Source: Impatiens glandulifera (Eukaryota > Streptophyta > Magnoliopsida > Ericales > Balsaminaceae). From it: DNA of 64,000 nucleotides. The stretch's first letter is position 1. Every line of letters starts with the position of its first letter. The notes below the pieces were generated by a model, which was not told the DNA's origin, did no database searches, and saw only the letters and a program-made list of their open reading frames with translations. Position numbers and translations under genes: made by a program. The stretch is taken from the NCBI RefSeq assembly GCF_907164915.1, contig NC_061864.1, positions 3,212,389 to 3,276,388 on the forward strand, read 5' to 3'. Below, one piece after another: positions 13,701 through 24,410 of the stretch.

Positions 13701-14520
13701 TGGGATTTGAAAATCAGACCTAAGCCTTCTAGTTTAAGACTCTTACCACCTATGTCCATCTTTTACCACAATGAGGAGAATAGTAAATGACTAACCAAGA
13801 ATACCTTACACATATTTTTTTTCAAACAGAGTTTTAACATTATGAAGAACAAATTTAAGTACATATCCATCAGAGTTGTCACATAAGAAGGTAAAAGGCA
13901 GGAGATTTACCTCCAAGATAACTCTTTGTCCATCCCCCTGAAAATTCAAGATCAAGGTGGCAGAATTAAGGACTGAACAATTAATCATCATATTTAGCAT
14001 GTTACAAAGGGAATGGAGTATGCATATTGAAACTCACAGGAAAATAGTCGCCCCATTCTTTGTCCAAGTAGTGTCTGTCCTTAAAGAACTGATACAAGAA
14101 AATCATGTGTATCAGTCCATAACTGGTCTCTTTTTTAACAGAACCATGATTGAGGTCCAGTCAAAATCACACAGAATTAGTGTGTGTATGCTATATATCA
14201 GATTTGGGTCTTAGATTTTAAAAAAGGAAAACCATCATAGTTTAGAGTGTTTAACATAAATCGAAGAAGATGACTTACTTTGTCCTGATGATGTTTATAG
14301 AATATATCCCAATATTTCTTGGCATCTCTTTCATACTTGTCTGTCAAATCAAAATCATGTACGATAAACCAAAAGAAGAAAAGAGTATATGTAGCTGTTG
14401 TCCTATAAGCATTTACAAAAAATGAGGGCCAAGAATAAGACCTATCCAAAATTGGGAAATCCCACTGCTTGAAGTAGAATATATTTGTATCTTTGAAGAC
14501 GATGAATTCTGTAACTCCAT
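10725..14520 (-). CDS. Two-domain METTL2/TRM140-like methyltransferase
   Basis: Likely tRNA N3-methylcytidine methyltransferase of the METTL2/6/8 (yeast Trm140) family, in the plant form with a second methyltransferase domain (as in Arabidopsis At2g26200). Twelve exons in transcript order: 14520-14442, 14340-14279, 14088-14038, 13937-13911, 13373-13269, 12906-12799, 12524-12453, 12371-12321, 12029-11967, 11879-11755, 11685-11544, 11474-10725. Every junction keeps frame; total 544 residues. Family marks: KYERDAKKYWDIFYKHH and FFKDRHYLDKEW near residues 27-60, SAM motif VGCGAGNT (74-81), CDFSTRAV, PGGCLLFRDYA (169-179). Domain 2 has VLELGCGCAG (about 349-358), ATDGD and VILGTDVTY. Start and first donor (G|GTCTTA) are chosen by phase and by the match to the family's pre-core; the first exon is the least certain. 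Confidence 0.9.
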
Positions 14521-15126
14521 TATCTCTCTCTCACTCTCCTGAACCTAAGGCGGAGGAGGACTGATAGTTGCTCAAGAAGATCTAGCTATGCCGTCGTCTC
14601 TCTCCCCTCTTGAACTTACTGCACCGAGGAACTCAAGACCTGGATTTTGGGCTTCTCAAGTTTTGTTGTGCTTTTGTTTGTACCCTTTATTTAAAAACCA
14701 AGAATAAAAAGTAAGTCCACAATTGGAAACCAATTCTATCATGGGCCTGGGTCTAGACCCAAAACCATTCGAAGCCTCTCTTCCACTGGTCGTCTTCTTC
14801 CATAATCATAGCTCCATTTTCACTGCCGTCTCTCTCTCTCTCCAGCCAGCATCCGCCGCAGCTTCTTTATCATATAATGTAAGGATCTATTTTATATATT
14901 TATCCAAAGTTTAGGGTCTCTGTTTTTCTTTTCAATTACATGTTTAGGTTTGACCTTTTAATGGTAGATTTGATTTGTCCTGTGGTTCCAAAACCCTCAA
15001 GCAGATGAGGCGGCGTCGACGAACGAATAAAGAAGATCTTGCTTTTTGAACTCACTCGCGACGGCGGAAGGACGGCGTTTAACCTCTAGGGGTCTTTCCC
15101 GAAGCTGATATTAATTTATCGATAAG
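14521..15126. promoter_or_regulatory. Shared divergent promoter region
   Basis: About 600 bp separates the starts of the minus-strand METTL2-like gene and the plus-strand PPR gene, so their promoters must lie here. A CT-rich stretch near 14830, a possible leader donor at AAT|GTAAGG (about 14880) and an acceptor AAGCAG followed by an ATG at 15005 suggest a spliced PPR leader containing a short upstream frame (ATG to TGA, about 15 codons). No TATA box is assigned. Confidence 0.45.
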
Positions 15127-17149
15127 ATGCAGACTGTAAGCAAGTTACCCATCAAATACTAATTCTTTTGAGCTACATTTCATGCCGTAATTACCTTTTC
15201 TTTCTTTGTTTCAGCTATTAGTGACTATGGAAAAGTCGCTACTTTTCATTCGTTTCTATTACTCCGGAATCCAAACCATTGAATCGATGACGGACCGTGT
15301 TCGTCAGGTGTATAATGAGTTCGTCTGGAGCAAATTTGACTTAGTACAACATTATTGTCACCTGTCTAATAGAAGGTAGCACATTACATTGTTGTCAGCT
15401 TTCAATATATCCTTACTACTACTACTACTGACATACTGAATACTTGTTCTGTTGATGCGTAGACGAGATGATCCATGGCTTTCTGCCTCAAATGATCGGA
15501 CAATTGATGATGACTGTCGCCTAGAAATGAAGAGTTGGCTCCCTAACAACAATGATAATGATAATGAAAATCCTTCTGCAGTGTTCAACTTACTGGACTC
15601 AATGCTGAAAGACAGTTTGGAGAAACTCAAATCAATGAGGTAAGTTACAACAGTAGATGATTTACAGCAAACAGTTTATATATAAATTGACTAGTTCTCG
15701 CAATCTTTTAGGGAAAGTATCGTGTGGCCAGATACATGCCCAAAACTTCTTACATCAAAATCCGAGTATAATCAACAGGCAGCCCAAATAAGGATGTTGA
15801 GCTTGGAAGGAAATGCAGGGTTAGCACAAAATCTTTGGAGAAAAATGGTTCAGAATGGTCTTATTCCTGATATATTAACACATAATTACCTCTTAAATGG
15901 GTTTTGCAAAGCTGGTAACATAGAAAAGGCAGAATGGCTATTAGAAGAGATGTTAGAGAGAGGTTGTGCCCCTAATTGTGTTACCTATAACACTTTAATT
16001 AAAGGTTATTGTCTCAGAAATGACTTTGATAGAGTAAACGATATCTTATCTACAATGGGAAATAAGGGTGTTACACCCAGTAGAGTGACCTTCAATATGG
16101 TTATAAACGCACTTTGCAAGACAGGTTTTATAGATGATGCCAGGAGAATTCTTAAAAAGATATTGGATGAAAAATGTGAAAAGGAAAGCTTGAACTTGAT
16201 CCCCTCAACCATTCTTATTGATAGTTTTTTCAAGAAGGGCGATATTAATCAGGCGATGGCTCATATTGAGGCTATTTCCCAACTAGATGTAGTTTCATAT
16301 AATGTCATCATCAATGGATTCTGCTTGAATCGTAATATAAGCCTAGCGTTAAGATACTTATCCGCAATGTATAAAAGTGGTTTCCGACCTGATATTTTCA
16401 CTTTCAACACTCTTATCAGCGTCTTCTGTAAGGAAGGGAAAATGGCCGAGGCTTGTTATATTTTCAGCGCTATGTTGAAAATGGGTGTGTCTCATGATCA
16501 TATCTCGTATAAGATTCTTATTCAAGGGCTGTGTATTCAGGGCAATATAGCTATGGCTCTTAATTTTCTTCGTAATATGCTTGAGGATTCCATTTTACCA
16601 GAACCTCTTATTTGGAATGTGATTATTGATGGATTTGGTAGATATGGTGATTTACAAAACGCTCTTTTAGTTAGAGACGAAATGTTGGCCTATGATGTAT
16701 TGCCAAATTCTTTTACATATAATGCATTGATTCGTGCACATATAGAAAGTGGGAACATTGATGAGGCTTATTCACTCAAAAGTAGTATGCTTTTAGCTGG
16801 CATTCATCCTGATTTAGTCACTTATAATCTTTTGTTAGGTGCTTCACTTAACTATGGTGATATCAATTCTGCACTTTGGTTATTTGATGAAATGGTCAGA
16901 GAAGGATATGAACCTGATACAATAACTTACACTCAGCTTATTAAAAATTCCTGCGGAAGAGGCCAAATAGAGGAGGCAGAAACACTATTTGGCAGGTTAA
17001 GGAAGTTGAAGTTACCTATTGATCACGTTCCTTTTATAGTACTCATGAAGAAGTATTGCATATTGAAAGAATTTGATAAGGCTTACAGACTTTATGAACT
17101 ATGGTTGAGAAACTACAAACCATCAAGCTCTATTCCATCGACTTCTTAA
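15127..17149 (+). CDS. P-class pentatricopeptide repeat protein
   Basis: RNA-binding PPR protein; members usually act on organelle transcripts. Four exons: 15127-15135, 15215-15375, 15463-15639, 15712-17149, giving 594 residues. From about residue 125 the protein is a row of roughly a dozen 35-residue P-type repeats with standard helix phrases: NYLLNGFCKAGNIEKA, TYNTLIKGYC, TFNMVINALCKTG, SYNVIINGFC, TFNTLISVFCKEG, TYNALIRAHIESGNIDEA and TYTQLIKN. No E, DYW or SMR domain follows; the frame ends soon after the last repeat. The first 115 residues are non-repetitive with an Asn/Asp run. A nine-base first coding exon (M-Q-T) is unusual; Met9 (MEKSLL) is the alternative start, which would place the start in exon 2. 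Target transcript unknown. Confidence 0.9.
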
Positions 17150-17542
17150 TATTACGAATTGAGTGCAAATCTACTTGAAGCTGGGCTTTTGAACTTCACT
17201 TGAACTAGTTTCATGTGTTTTGTCCGCATTGTCCTTGGCTCTTAGAATCAACTTGCATGTAGAAGTTTGCAATGCTTGAAGATTTTTGAGGGAGGTGAAG
17301 GGAGAAGGTATAACAATGAAGTATGTATTTTTTAATGGTCTTGCTTTTGTTGGCTTATTCATATGTTTTCATAATGGCTCCATTCCAAAACACCTGGATC
17401 CAAAAACTTATCTTGGTTTTTCCCGATCATGGTCAGATTATTTTTGTACAGCCCAACAATTCTTTATATATTGTCAAATAGAATTTATGAACAATGTATA
17501 TAACAGATGGTTTAGTACAATCTAATAAATCTGATTGAATCA
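17150..17542. other. Convergent 3' flanks of PPR and proline-rich genes
   Basis: The two genes converge tail to tail here. Short open frames on both strands have no family marks. Nothing else seen. Confidence 0.4.
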
Positions 17543-18151
17543 TTAAACATTTTCCCAGCAGGAAGAAGCTGCTAAAAGTGCAACTACTACCAATAACAGG
17601 TTGGTAAAGAATGTAGAATGAAGAGAAGAGGCTGCATTTGATCCATTGAAGTAATAATAGTAAGGATTGGAAGGATTATTGCCTTGGCCTGCATTAGGAA
17701 CCTGAATAGAAGGGAAGTTATTACTTCTGGTCTGAGGTGGCGGTGGAGGAAAGATCCACGTCCATGCAAGTGGTGGAGATGGCGGCGGTGTCTTCCTCGG
17801 TGGTGGTGCATGATAGTATGACTGCGGAGGCGACTCCAAAACTTTTGGTGGCGGCACCAATGGTGAAGTGGGTGTTGGGTATATTATTGGTGGTTCTTCT
17901 AATGCTACTGGCGGCGGTGGTGGTGGTGGCAGTCGCCGCTGTGGTGGTGGTGGAAGGAGTAATTGGGGTGGTGGTGATTTTGCTACTGATGGCGAAGGTG
18001 GCGATGAACATATGACTGGACAAGTGACACAATCGCTGATGCAGAGTATGCTTGTGTCTGGACCACCGGATTGATCCTCCGAATGCCCTCTCCTACTAAA
18101 CATGAGCATGAACACGACTAGTAAGGTAAATCTCAACTGTGGATTCTTCAT
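17543..18151 (-). CDS. Proline-rich, probably GPI-anchored cell-surface protein
   Basis: A 202-residue single-exon protein. A basic-hydrophobic signal peptide (about 1-24) precedes a compact cysteine block, CISDCVTCPVIC (Cys 37, 41, 44, 48), then a long proline-rich part with P3-P7 runs (from about residue 50 to 140) like extensin-type proteins, a short Asn/Tyr-rich part, and a hydrophobic C-terminal tail (about 178-197) consistent with a GPI signal. It lacks leucine-rich repeats and the regular SPPPP-YVY crosslinking pattern of classic extensins. The two opposite-strand frames over it are shadows of the proline repeat. Role in the cell wall is inferred from composition. Confidence 0.8.
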   Translation of the reverse strand: MKNPQLRFTLLVVFMLMFSRRGHSEDQSGGPDTSILCISDCVTCPVICSSPPSPSVAKSPPPQLLLPPPPQRRLPPPPPPPVALEEPPIIYPTPTSPLVPPPKVLESPPQSYYHAPPPRKTPPPSPPLAWTWIFPPPPPQTRSNNFPSIQVPNAGQGNNPSNPYYYYFNGSNAASSLHSTFFTNLLLVVVALLAASSCWENV

Positions 18152-18997
18152 TGGTTTTTTCAGGTGGCTTGAGAAATTCCTCTACTATAATGCTTGTGTA
18201 ATCAAAATGGTTAGTCTTGTTTCTGCAATACCTTGATACCTTGATGGAGCTTTATTTTATACTAGAAAGAGTTGTCCAAAAGGGGGGACTGAAGATAAAT
18301 ATAGGTTTCAATTTTTTTTTTCATCATTAATAGATAATAATGCAATAAACTCGATTTATTATGTTTATTGTATGAAACATTTGTTATATTTTAAACATAT
18401 CTTAATAAAAATGTGAACTTTTAAAAATATGAGAAAGGTCTGAAGAGAGACTTTATCCCTTCCTCTAAATACAATCTACAACTTTGGCATCAGTTCTTTC
18501 CTGTTACTTTTTTATATGCTTTTCTTGGATGAATGAGTTAATGAATCTATTTGACAAAGTGTATAATATATATATTCTGTGCACATTTTGAACAAATAGG
18601 GAATATCTTGTGCTATAATAACAGTTCACAAGAAATTTTATTTATTTTTACCCAGTTATTTAGCATGACAACCCTCACAGTCATGACACCCTAACTTTCT
18701 TAGTGAGAATCGAACCTTAGACGTTTGGTATGAGATAGGAAGTATATGAAGTTTTGTAAAAGGAATTGTAACAATAATATCAATGTTTGATCTTTGAATT
18801 AATCAAATAAATAATTGAAGGAAGAACATATGTAAAAAATTGTCTTATATTAATCCACTGGTTGGTTTTGTTTTAGGCCACCAATAATGTAATTGCACAA
18901 AAACAAAACATAAGTACCTATGCAACAAAAAAACAGCCATTGGGATTAGTCGAATAGTCCCAAGGCAATCTCACAAACTGTTGTGAATTGTGGCACA
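18152..18997. other. Intergenic
   Basis: Promoter of the proline-rich gene on the left, 3' flank of the kinase gene on the right. AT-rich; no other feature recognised. Confidence 0.4.
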
Positions 18998-21926
18998 TCA
19001 GAACATATTGCTTATTCGTCTGAGTTCAGGCAAAACAACATTGTCTAGATCGGGTCTATCCCTCTTCCTCAGCTCAACACACTTAAGTGCTAATTTTGCA
19101 AAGTTAATAGTCTCCTCAATAGGCCAATCCGATACAGACCGATCAAGCAAGCTTTCTAGGGTCCCTTTCTCGAGAGCATCCTCCACATATCGTGTTATCC
19201 CCGAAGGTGGTCTTCCTGTTATGATTTGAAGTAAGACGATACCAAGCGAATATATATCGGATTTAGTTCCCAGACTTCCTGTCTGTTGATACTCTGGATC
19301 TATATAACAGAGTGTTCCTGCAGCCGAGGTCATGTGATACTGAGTAACCTCGTTGGCTACTGAAGCGGGGACCAAGTGGGCTAGTCCGACATCACCTATC
19401 TTGCACACAAAGTTCTTGTTCAATAAGATGTTTGCGGGTTTTAGATCGCGATGGACAAGTGGCTCAGGTTTCGTTTGGTGTAGGAATAGAAGTCCAGTTG
19501 CTATATCTGTTGCGATCTTGAATCTTATTCTCCAAGGAATTGGGGGGGTCTTGCTTCTTCGATATAGGCGGTCTTCTAAGCTTCCGTAGTCCATGAACTC
19601 GTATACTAATGAACCGTACTCTGGACATGCGCCCAGAAGTAAGACCATGTTTGGATGTCTGATGCAGCTAAGTATCTCAACCTGATAACTGGAACTGTTA
19701 GATATTACTCATATACACATGAATCTTATTTTAGTCCCTTTTTTACTTGATTTACTCCTAGGGTTACTTGATCTTCCTTAACTCTACCTTTAGGAATGGT
19801 GGATCACTAGGACCCATTTGGAAATTCTTTCTGGATTTGAGTTTGTATCCGTTTCAAGTGTGGTCTCATTTGATCCACACCAAGATGAGATACTTATTGA
19901 AGAAAACAAATACATTAGAGAAAAAATATTGACGGTTTCACATCTAGATCCGAATCCAGACTCAAACCTAGAAAATGTTTCCAAATGAGACCGAGACCTC
20001 GTTAACTTTTGTGTTCTTTCTTATAATTACATAAGAGATCATCAGTCATATATGGATGGATGGAAGGAAGGAAGCGCATGCATACCTCTCGTTGAAACTG
20101 TTTCTTTCCTTGTTTAGCATCGGGTCTAAGAACTTTAATAGCGACTGCAGTGTTCTCGAGTTTTCCTTTGAAAACGGGTCCATATCCACCTTCGCCGATT
20201 TTCAATGATTCTGCAAAGCAATCAGTAGCTATTTCTATCTCCTCTAGAGTATAGTTTCTACAGGTTATACTTTTATTTGACGAAACAGTTGCTCTTCTTT
20301 TCTCCAACTCTTGCTTGGCTTGCATTTCCGCTACCAATCTTTTCTGTTTTTCTAACTTAGCTAGCTTCTGAGCCTTCTCGGCAGCTTCAATAGCAGTTTT
20401 GGCTTTAGCCTTTTCAACCTCTACAGAAGCAAGAGCCGACACTTCTGAGAGCAAGGCTTTTTCAATCCTGGGTGCTTCTTCTTTCTTCCATGTGTTCAGC
20501 TCGTCGGCCTAAAAGCATTCATTATTAGCCCAGCCCAGCTCAGTTAAAAGAAATTTAAAAGAAATCTCTCAAGTTCGTACCTTCCTTTTTTCTGATATCG
20601 CTTCTTTGCAAGCTGTGTCAAACATTCTCTTGGTTTGCATCAGCTCCATCTTCAACCTTTTCATCTCAGCTTCCATATCTTTCTAAATTTCATAAATACA
20701 TGGAAATTTAGAATGAGACATGTAGTGTGTTTTGATCACTTAAAATCCAACACAAGGAACTGTTCCCACTTACTACAGATCCCATAGTGCTGTTGCCATC
20801 TTTCTCAGACTCGGTTTTCAAATCCAAATTTTGAATTAAGGCGTCGAGACTTCCCGTCTTCTGGATTGGCAAATTAATGGCTGGGGAATCATAGCTAGGT
20901 AAATTTGACAGAGACGAATTCAACTTCTGCGGAAACCTCTCCTTCTCCCTTTCATTTCCTCGGTTTACAGGTTTATTCCTGTTTAAAATGGAGATGGGAT
21001 TATTATTATTAGAGAAAAAAGCAAAAAGAAACGAAAGAGAACCTACCTGATTTCATCTTCCAGTTCAGGGCGTGAAGGTTTGATTGGAGATGGTGTACTT
21101 GGAGGATTTATAACACTGAGTCCCATCACGGCTGGCCTGACGGAAATGAGCTTCTCTTTTGCAATTACATAAACAGAACAAAAATCCGGTGAATACTTGT
21201 TGAGGATGGTTGGCACATCATGGCTTCTCAATTTCCTGGGATCGATCAAGGAAGAACAAAAAAATGTTAATAAATATTAATTATGTTGTTCTGTTTTGTA
21301 TTATTGTTGAGAAAAACAACTAAACCTAGCAATAGCGGGTCTGGTTGATGCGCCTATAACGAGATTGGCAACTAAGTTATTGCTGACATAATGAAGAAGC
21401 GCTTTAGAAACATCTGCATCATCTATGGTTATCTCTTTTGCAGAAACCTGTAAAATTATAATTGAGATGGATGGCCTAGCAATGAATAAAGAAAGAATCA
21501 TCTATCTAGATAGATGGGTATGGGTATAATATCTCTTACCCCTGTACGCGCACAATAGACTCGGAATGAAGAGAAAACATCAGCTGCTGATTGTGCCGAT
21601 CCTCCTCCTCCACCACCGCCATTATTTCCATCCATAAGATGGTCATTCCCGCCCTCTGCAATAAGTAGAAAAAAACCGATGAGAAATGTTATATATATAT
21701 ATATTATTGAATGAATGAATGAATGTATGTACTGACTATTTGGCACGGGATTCTGACGATTGTTGCTGACATGAATGAGAAGGAGAGGGGTATTGGGAGG
21801 TAAGATGTTCTGGATCGTCCAGCGAACAGCGTGAGGGCTGTTTCTGTCCCTATCAATGGCCACAGCAACAACTCCACGGGCCAAAGGAATGGTTTCATTA
21901 TCGGCTGGTACCCGAACTGCCGTCAT
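18998..21926 (-). CDS. USP-domain receptor-like cytoplasmic kinase (RLCK-IX type)
   Basis: Serine/threonine kinase with an N-terminal universal stress protein (adenine-nucleotide hydrolase-like) domain, as in Arabidopsis At2g24370 and relatives. Eight exons in transcript order: 21926-21737, 21655-21540, 21447-21326, 21235-21047, 20978-20774, 20682-20581, 20508-20086, 19681-18998; 676 residues. USP domain about 14-165 (VAVAIDRDRNS, then KLRSHDVPT). A Ser/Pro linker leads to a Lys/Glu/Ala-rich coiled coil (about 275-385). Kinase: IGEGGYG (412-418), AIK (Lys about 433), VHRDLKPANILL (catalytic Asp about 528), IGDVGLA in place of DFG, GTLCYIDPEYQQTG and SDIYSLGIVLLQ. The frame stops right after the kinase, so the U-box found in sister proteins is absent. 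No transmembrane segment. DVG for DFG is common in this subfamily and need not mean inactivity. Exon 1 uses donor A|GTCAGT, chosen by phase. Confidence 0.92.
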
Positions 21927-24410
21927 TTTATATTATTATGATTATCAATTGCAGCAGCAGCAGCAAGAAACACGACAATCATTTGCTGCAATTGATTTCT
22001 CCTCTGTCTGTCTGTCTGGTTTCCCGCTTCCTTTCTCTTAGAGAAAATGGAAACAACAAACAACCGTTGGGCATAAACTTTAACAAACCAACCCACAATA
22101 TATAATATACACACGTGTAAGAAGATATGATCGTCAATTAGAGGGTTCAAATTTGCATCTAAACCACCTACAATAATTGTGCCACACTACTTTTCACTTT
22201 TTTTTTCTCAATTTTTAATTGCATAATTGTGAAAATTTGCTTCTTAAATATTATAAATAGCTTGTATATTTCAAATTTTAGGTCTGGTTCTACTTTTTTT
22301 TAGTTTTCTTATCAAAAAATAATCATCATTTGCTCAAAATCATCACCAATCATTATTTTTTTTCTCTCTAGGTTTTATAAAAATTCCGATCCGAACAACC
22401 TCTTAATTCGAGTTAACATTTTATAAGAGAAATAAAAAAAAAAATTAATAAAAAATAAATTATATTCAAACTTTTACTTAATTAGTTCGGGTATACGCAA
22501 ATTATTCCCTAAAAAGGCAATTTAATAATTTGAATAGATATTTCAAATATTTGTACATTAAAAGTTTTTTATTTAAATGATGAACCATTCTATTAATAAA
22601 TTGAATACAATTTTTTTTTTAGAAAAAGATAAAGAAGAATATTGTGTTGGGTCCATTTGACCAAGATGGCGAAGATCAAAACCTGGTTCCGAGCCTGGAA
22701 CAACAAATTACCGCAAACCTGATTTGGTTCTACAAAGAGCATGCATCAAAAGATTTAAACAGAATTTCTCAAATAAAGAAAAATATATAAAAAAAAGCCA
22801 TACCACACAATGACTCATCTGAGTGAACTATTTCTATCGAATATTTAGCACTGACTCGTCTTTGTATTTTAATACTAGTTTATTTGTCTCTCAATTTACC
22901 TTGCTCTTTATATCATTCTGTTTGTCTCATTTAACATTTTAGTAATGTACAAAAACTATCAAATCGACGATAAGGGCGACATCATTTTACTTCACGAATT
23001 AGGTCCGGGTATAGTTGGTGGATCTCCAACTAACTCTTTTTACTCCGGCCCTTTAGTTTGGTGTGCCCTACGCAAGATAGAGAACAAGCTATTTTCGCCC
23101 TACGACTGCATATATTCCAAGCTATTATAAGGAGTCACCGAATAGAAGCGATATCGAAAATATCTTAATAGATGGTTTGAAGGTCTTCGAAGTTTTCTTG
23201 CTTGAAAATGATGGAATGAAGGAGGAATGTCGTCCCTGCGTCAAAACTTAAAAGTGTTTATTCAAAAAAAATATTCAACATGCTACTCTTTTAGAGTAAC
23301 AAAGTGTTAGTAGAAAATGGAATAGAGAGGGAAAAAAGAATAACATAACATGACTTAATTAGATTGATCCTCTCCTTTTAGTCATAGACGGATCTATATA
23401 GGGGTTCGGGTAAGCTGAAGCGCACCCCGAAATTTTTTTACAATTCAAATTTGACAATATCTGCTAATTTCTTAAAAATCTTCATTATAAATTCATGGTT
23501 TGTTATTTAATTATTAAAAAAATAATTAAACTTACACTTATACATTCGTTTTATTTAAATTTTTTTCGTTATTTTTTTAAGCTCACCACGTTCCTGATTT
23601 TAATTGAGTCAGATCACTATTGCTGAGAATTTGGGCGAGTCAAACAAAACACTTTTATGGAATTTCATCCATAAATGCTGGTTGTTCAATTATCATTTTA
23701 AAATAAGAGAAAAAGAATGATCATAGAAAAAATTAAACTAAACCTGAATGGAATGATATAAGAAACCTTGTAAAAATGAAATTCTGAATAAGAGACTTAT
23801 AATTAAAAGTATTAATATATTTATTAATATGAATATGCGTTCAACAAAATTAGTTTTAATTAAATATGAGTTATATTTAATTATTTATCATTATCACCGA
23901 CCAATTATAATGGCACTTATAAATTAACATGTATGTAATGAGAATTTAAAAGACGGTCTTTATACTATTTCTTTTTAACTTAACTAAATAAATGTAAAAC
24001 AAAAACTTGTCAATTTTATTAGGATAACTGGTATGTATTCCACAATTGATGGAAGGATTATTTCGGGGATATTCTAATTATTCCAAACAAATAATTATAA
24101 ATTCAATATTTTTAAAATAATAATTCATTTTCTAAGGAAACAAATGAACCAAGTTGGTCAAGCAATATGAAAATAATAATAAAATGTATTTAAAAATTAA
24201 TAAACCTCTTGGGTTATTTTATGTAAAGATTGATTTGTCCAATTATGATTAAAATTAAAATGAGAGGGGTTTTTGTTTTAAAATGTAAAATAAAATAAAA
24301 TTATATATACAATGATACGACGTCGTGTTGTCTCTGAATGTACCAAATAAAAACCAAAGTAGGAGGTTCAACTTTGGAAGAGGAGAGAAGAGCTTAAATC
24401 GCCGGCATCA
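21927..24410. other. Intergenic, divergent promoter region with MITE
   Basis: Lies between the divergent kinase and cyclophilin genes. CTGTCTGTCTGTC near 22000 and a CAG run (about 21950-21965) sit in the kinase leader. A short Tourist-like copy is annotated separately. A patch at about 23385-23650 (ACGGATCTATATAGGGG...) is less AT-rich and may be an old repeat. A 61-codon frame at 22945-23130 has no recognisable family. Confidence 0.4.
22281..22402. mobile_element. Tourist-like MITE, short copy (122 bp, reverse)
   Basis: Begins GGTCTGGTTC and ends CCGATCCGAACAACCTC, with TTA on each side (22278-22280 and 22403-22405). Inside, AAAATCATCACCAATCATTA is the reverse complement of the TAATGATTGGTGATGATTTT core of the copy at 9461-9729, so it is a shortened relative in the other orientation. 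Confidence 0.7.

Noticed and set aside
17587..18074. Four frames over the proline-rich gene, including Gly- and Val-rich ones
   Set aside because: Shifted or antisense readings of the CCN/GGN repeat.
22945..23130. 61-codon frame (MYKNYQIDD...)
   Set aside because: No recognisable family, no splice context, surrounded by AT-rich DNA.
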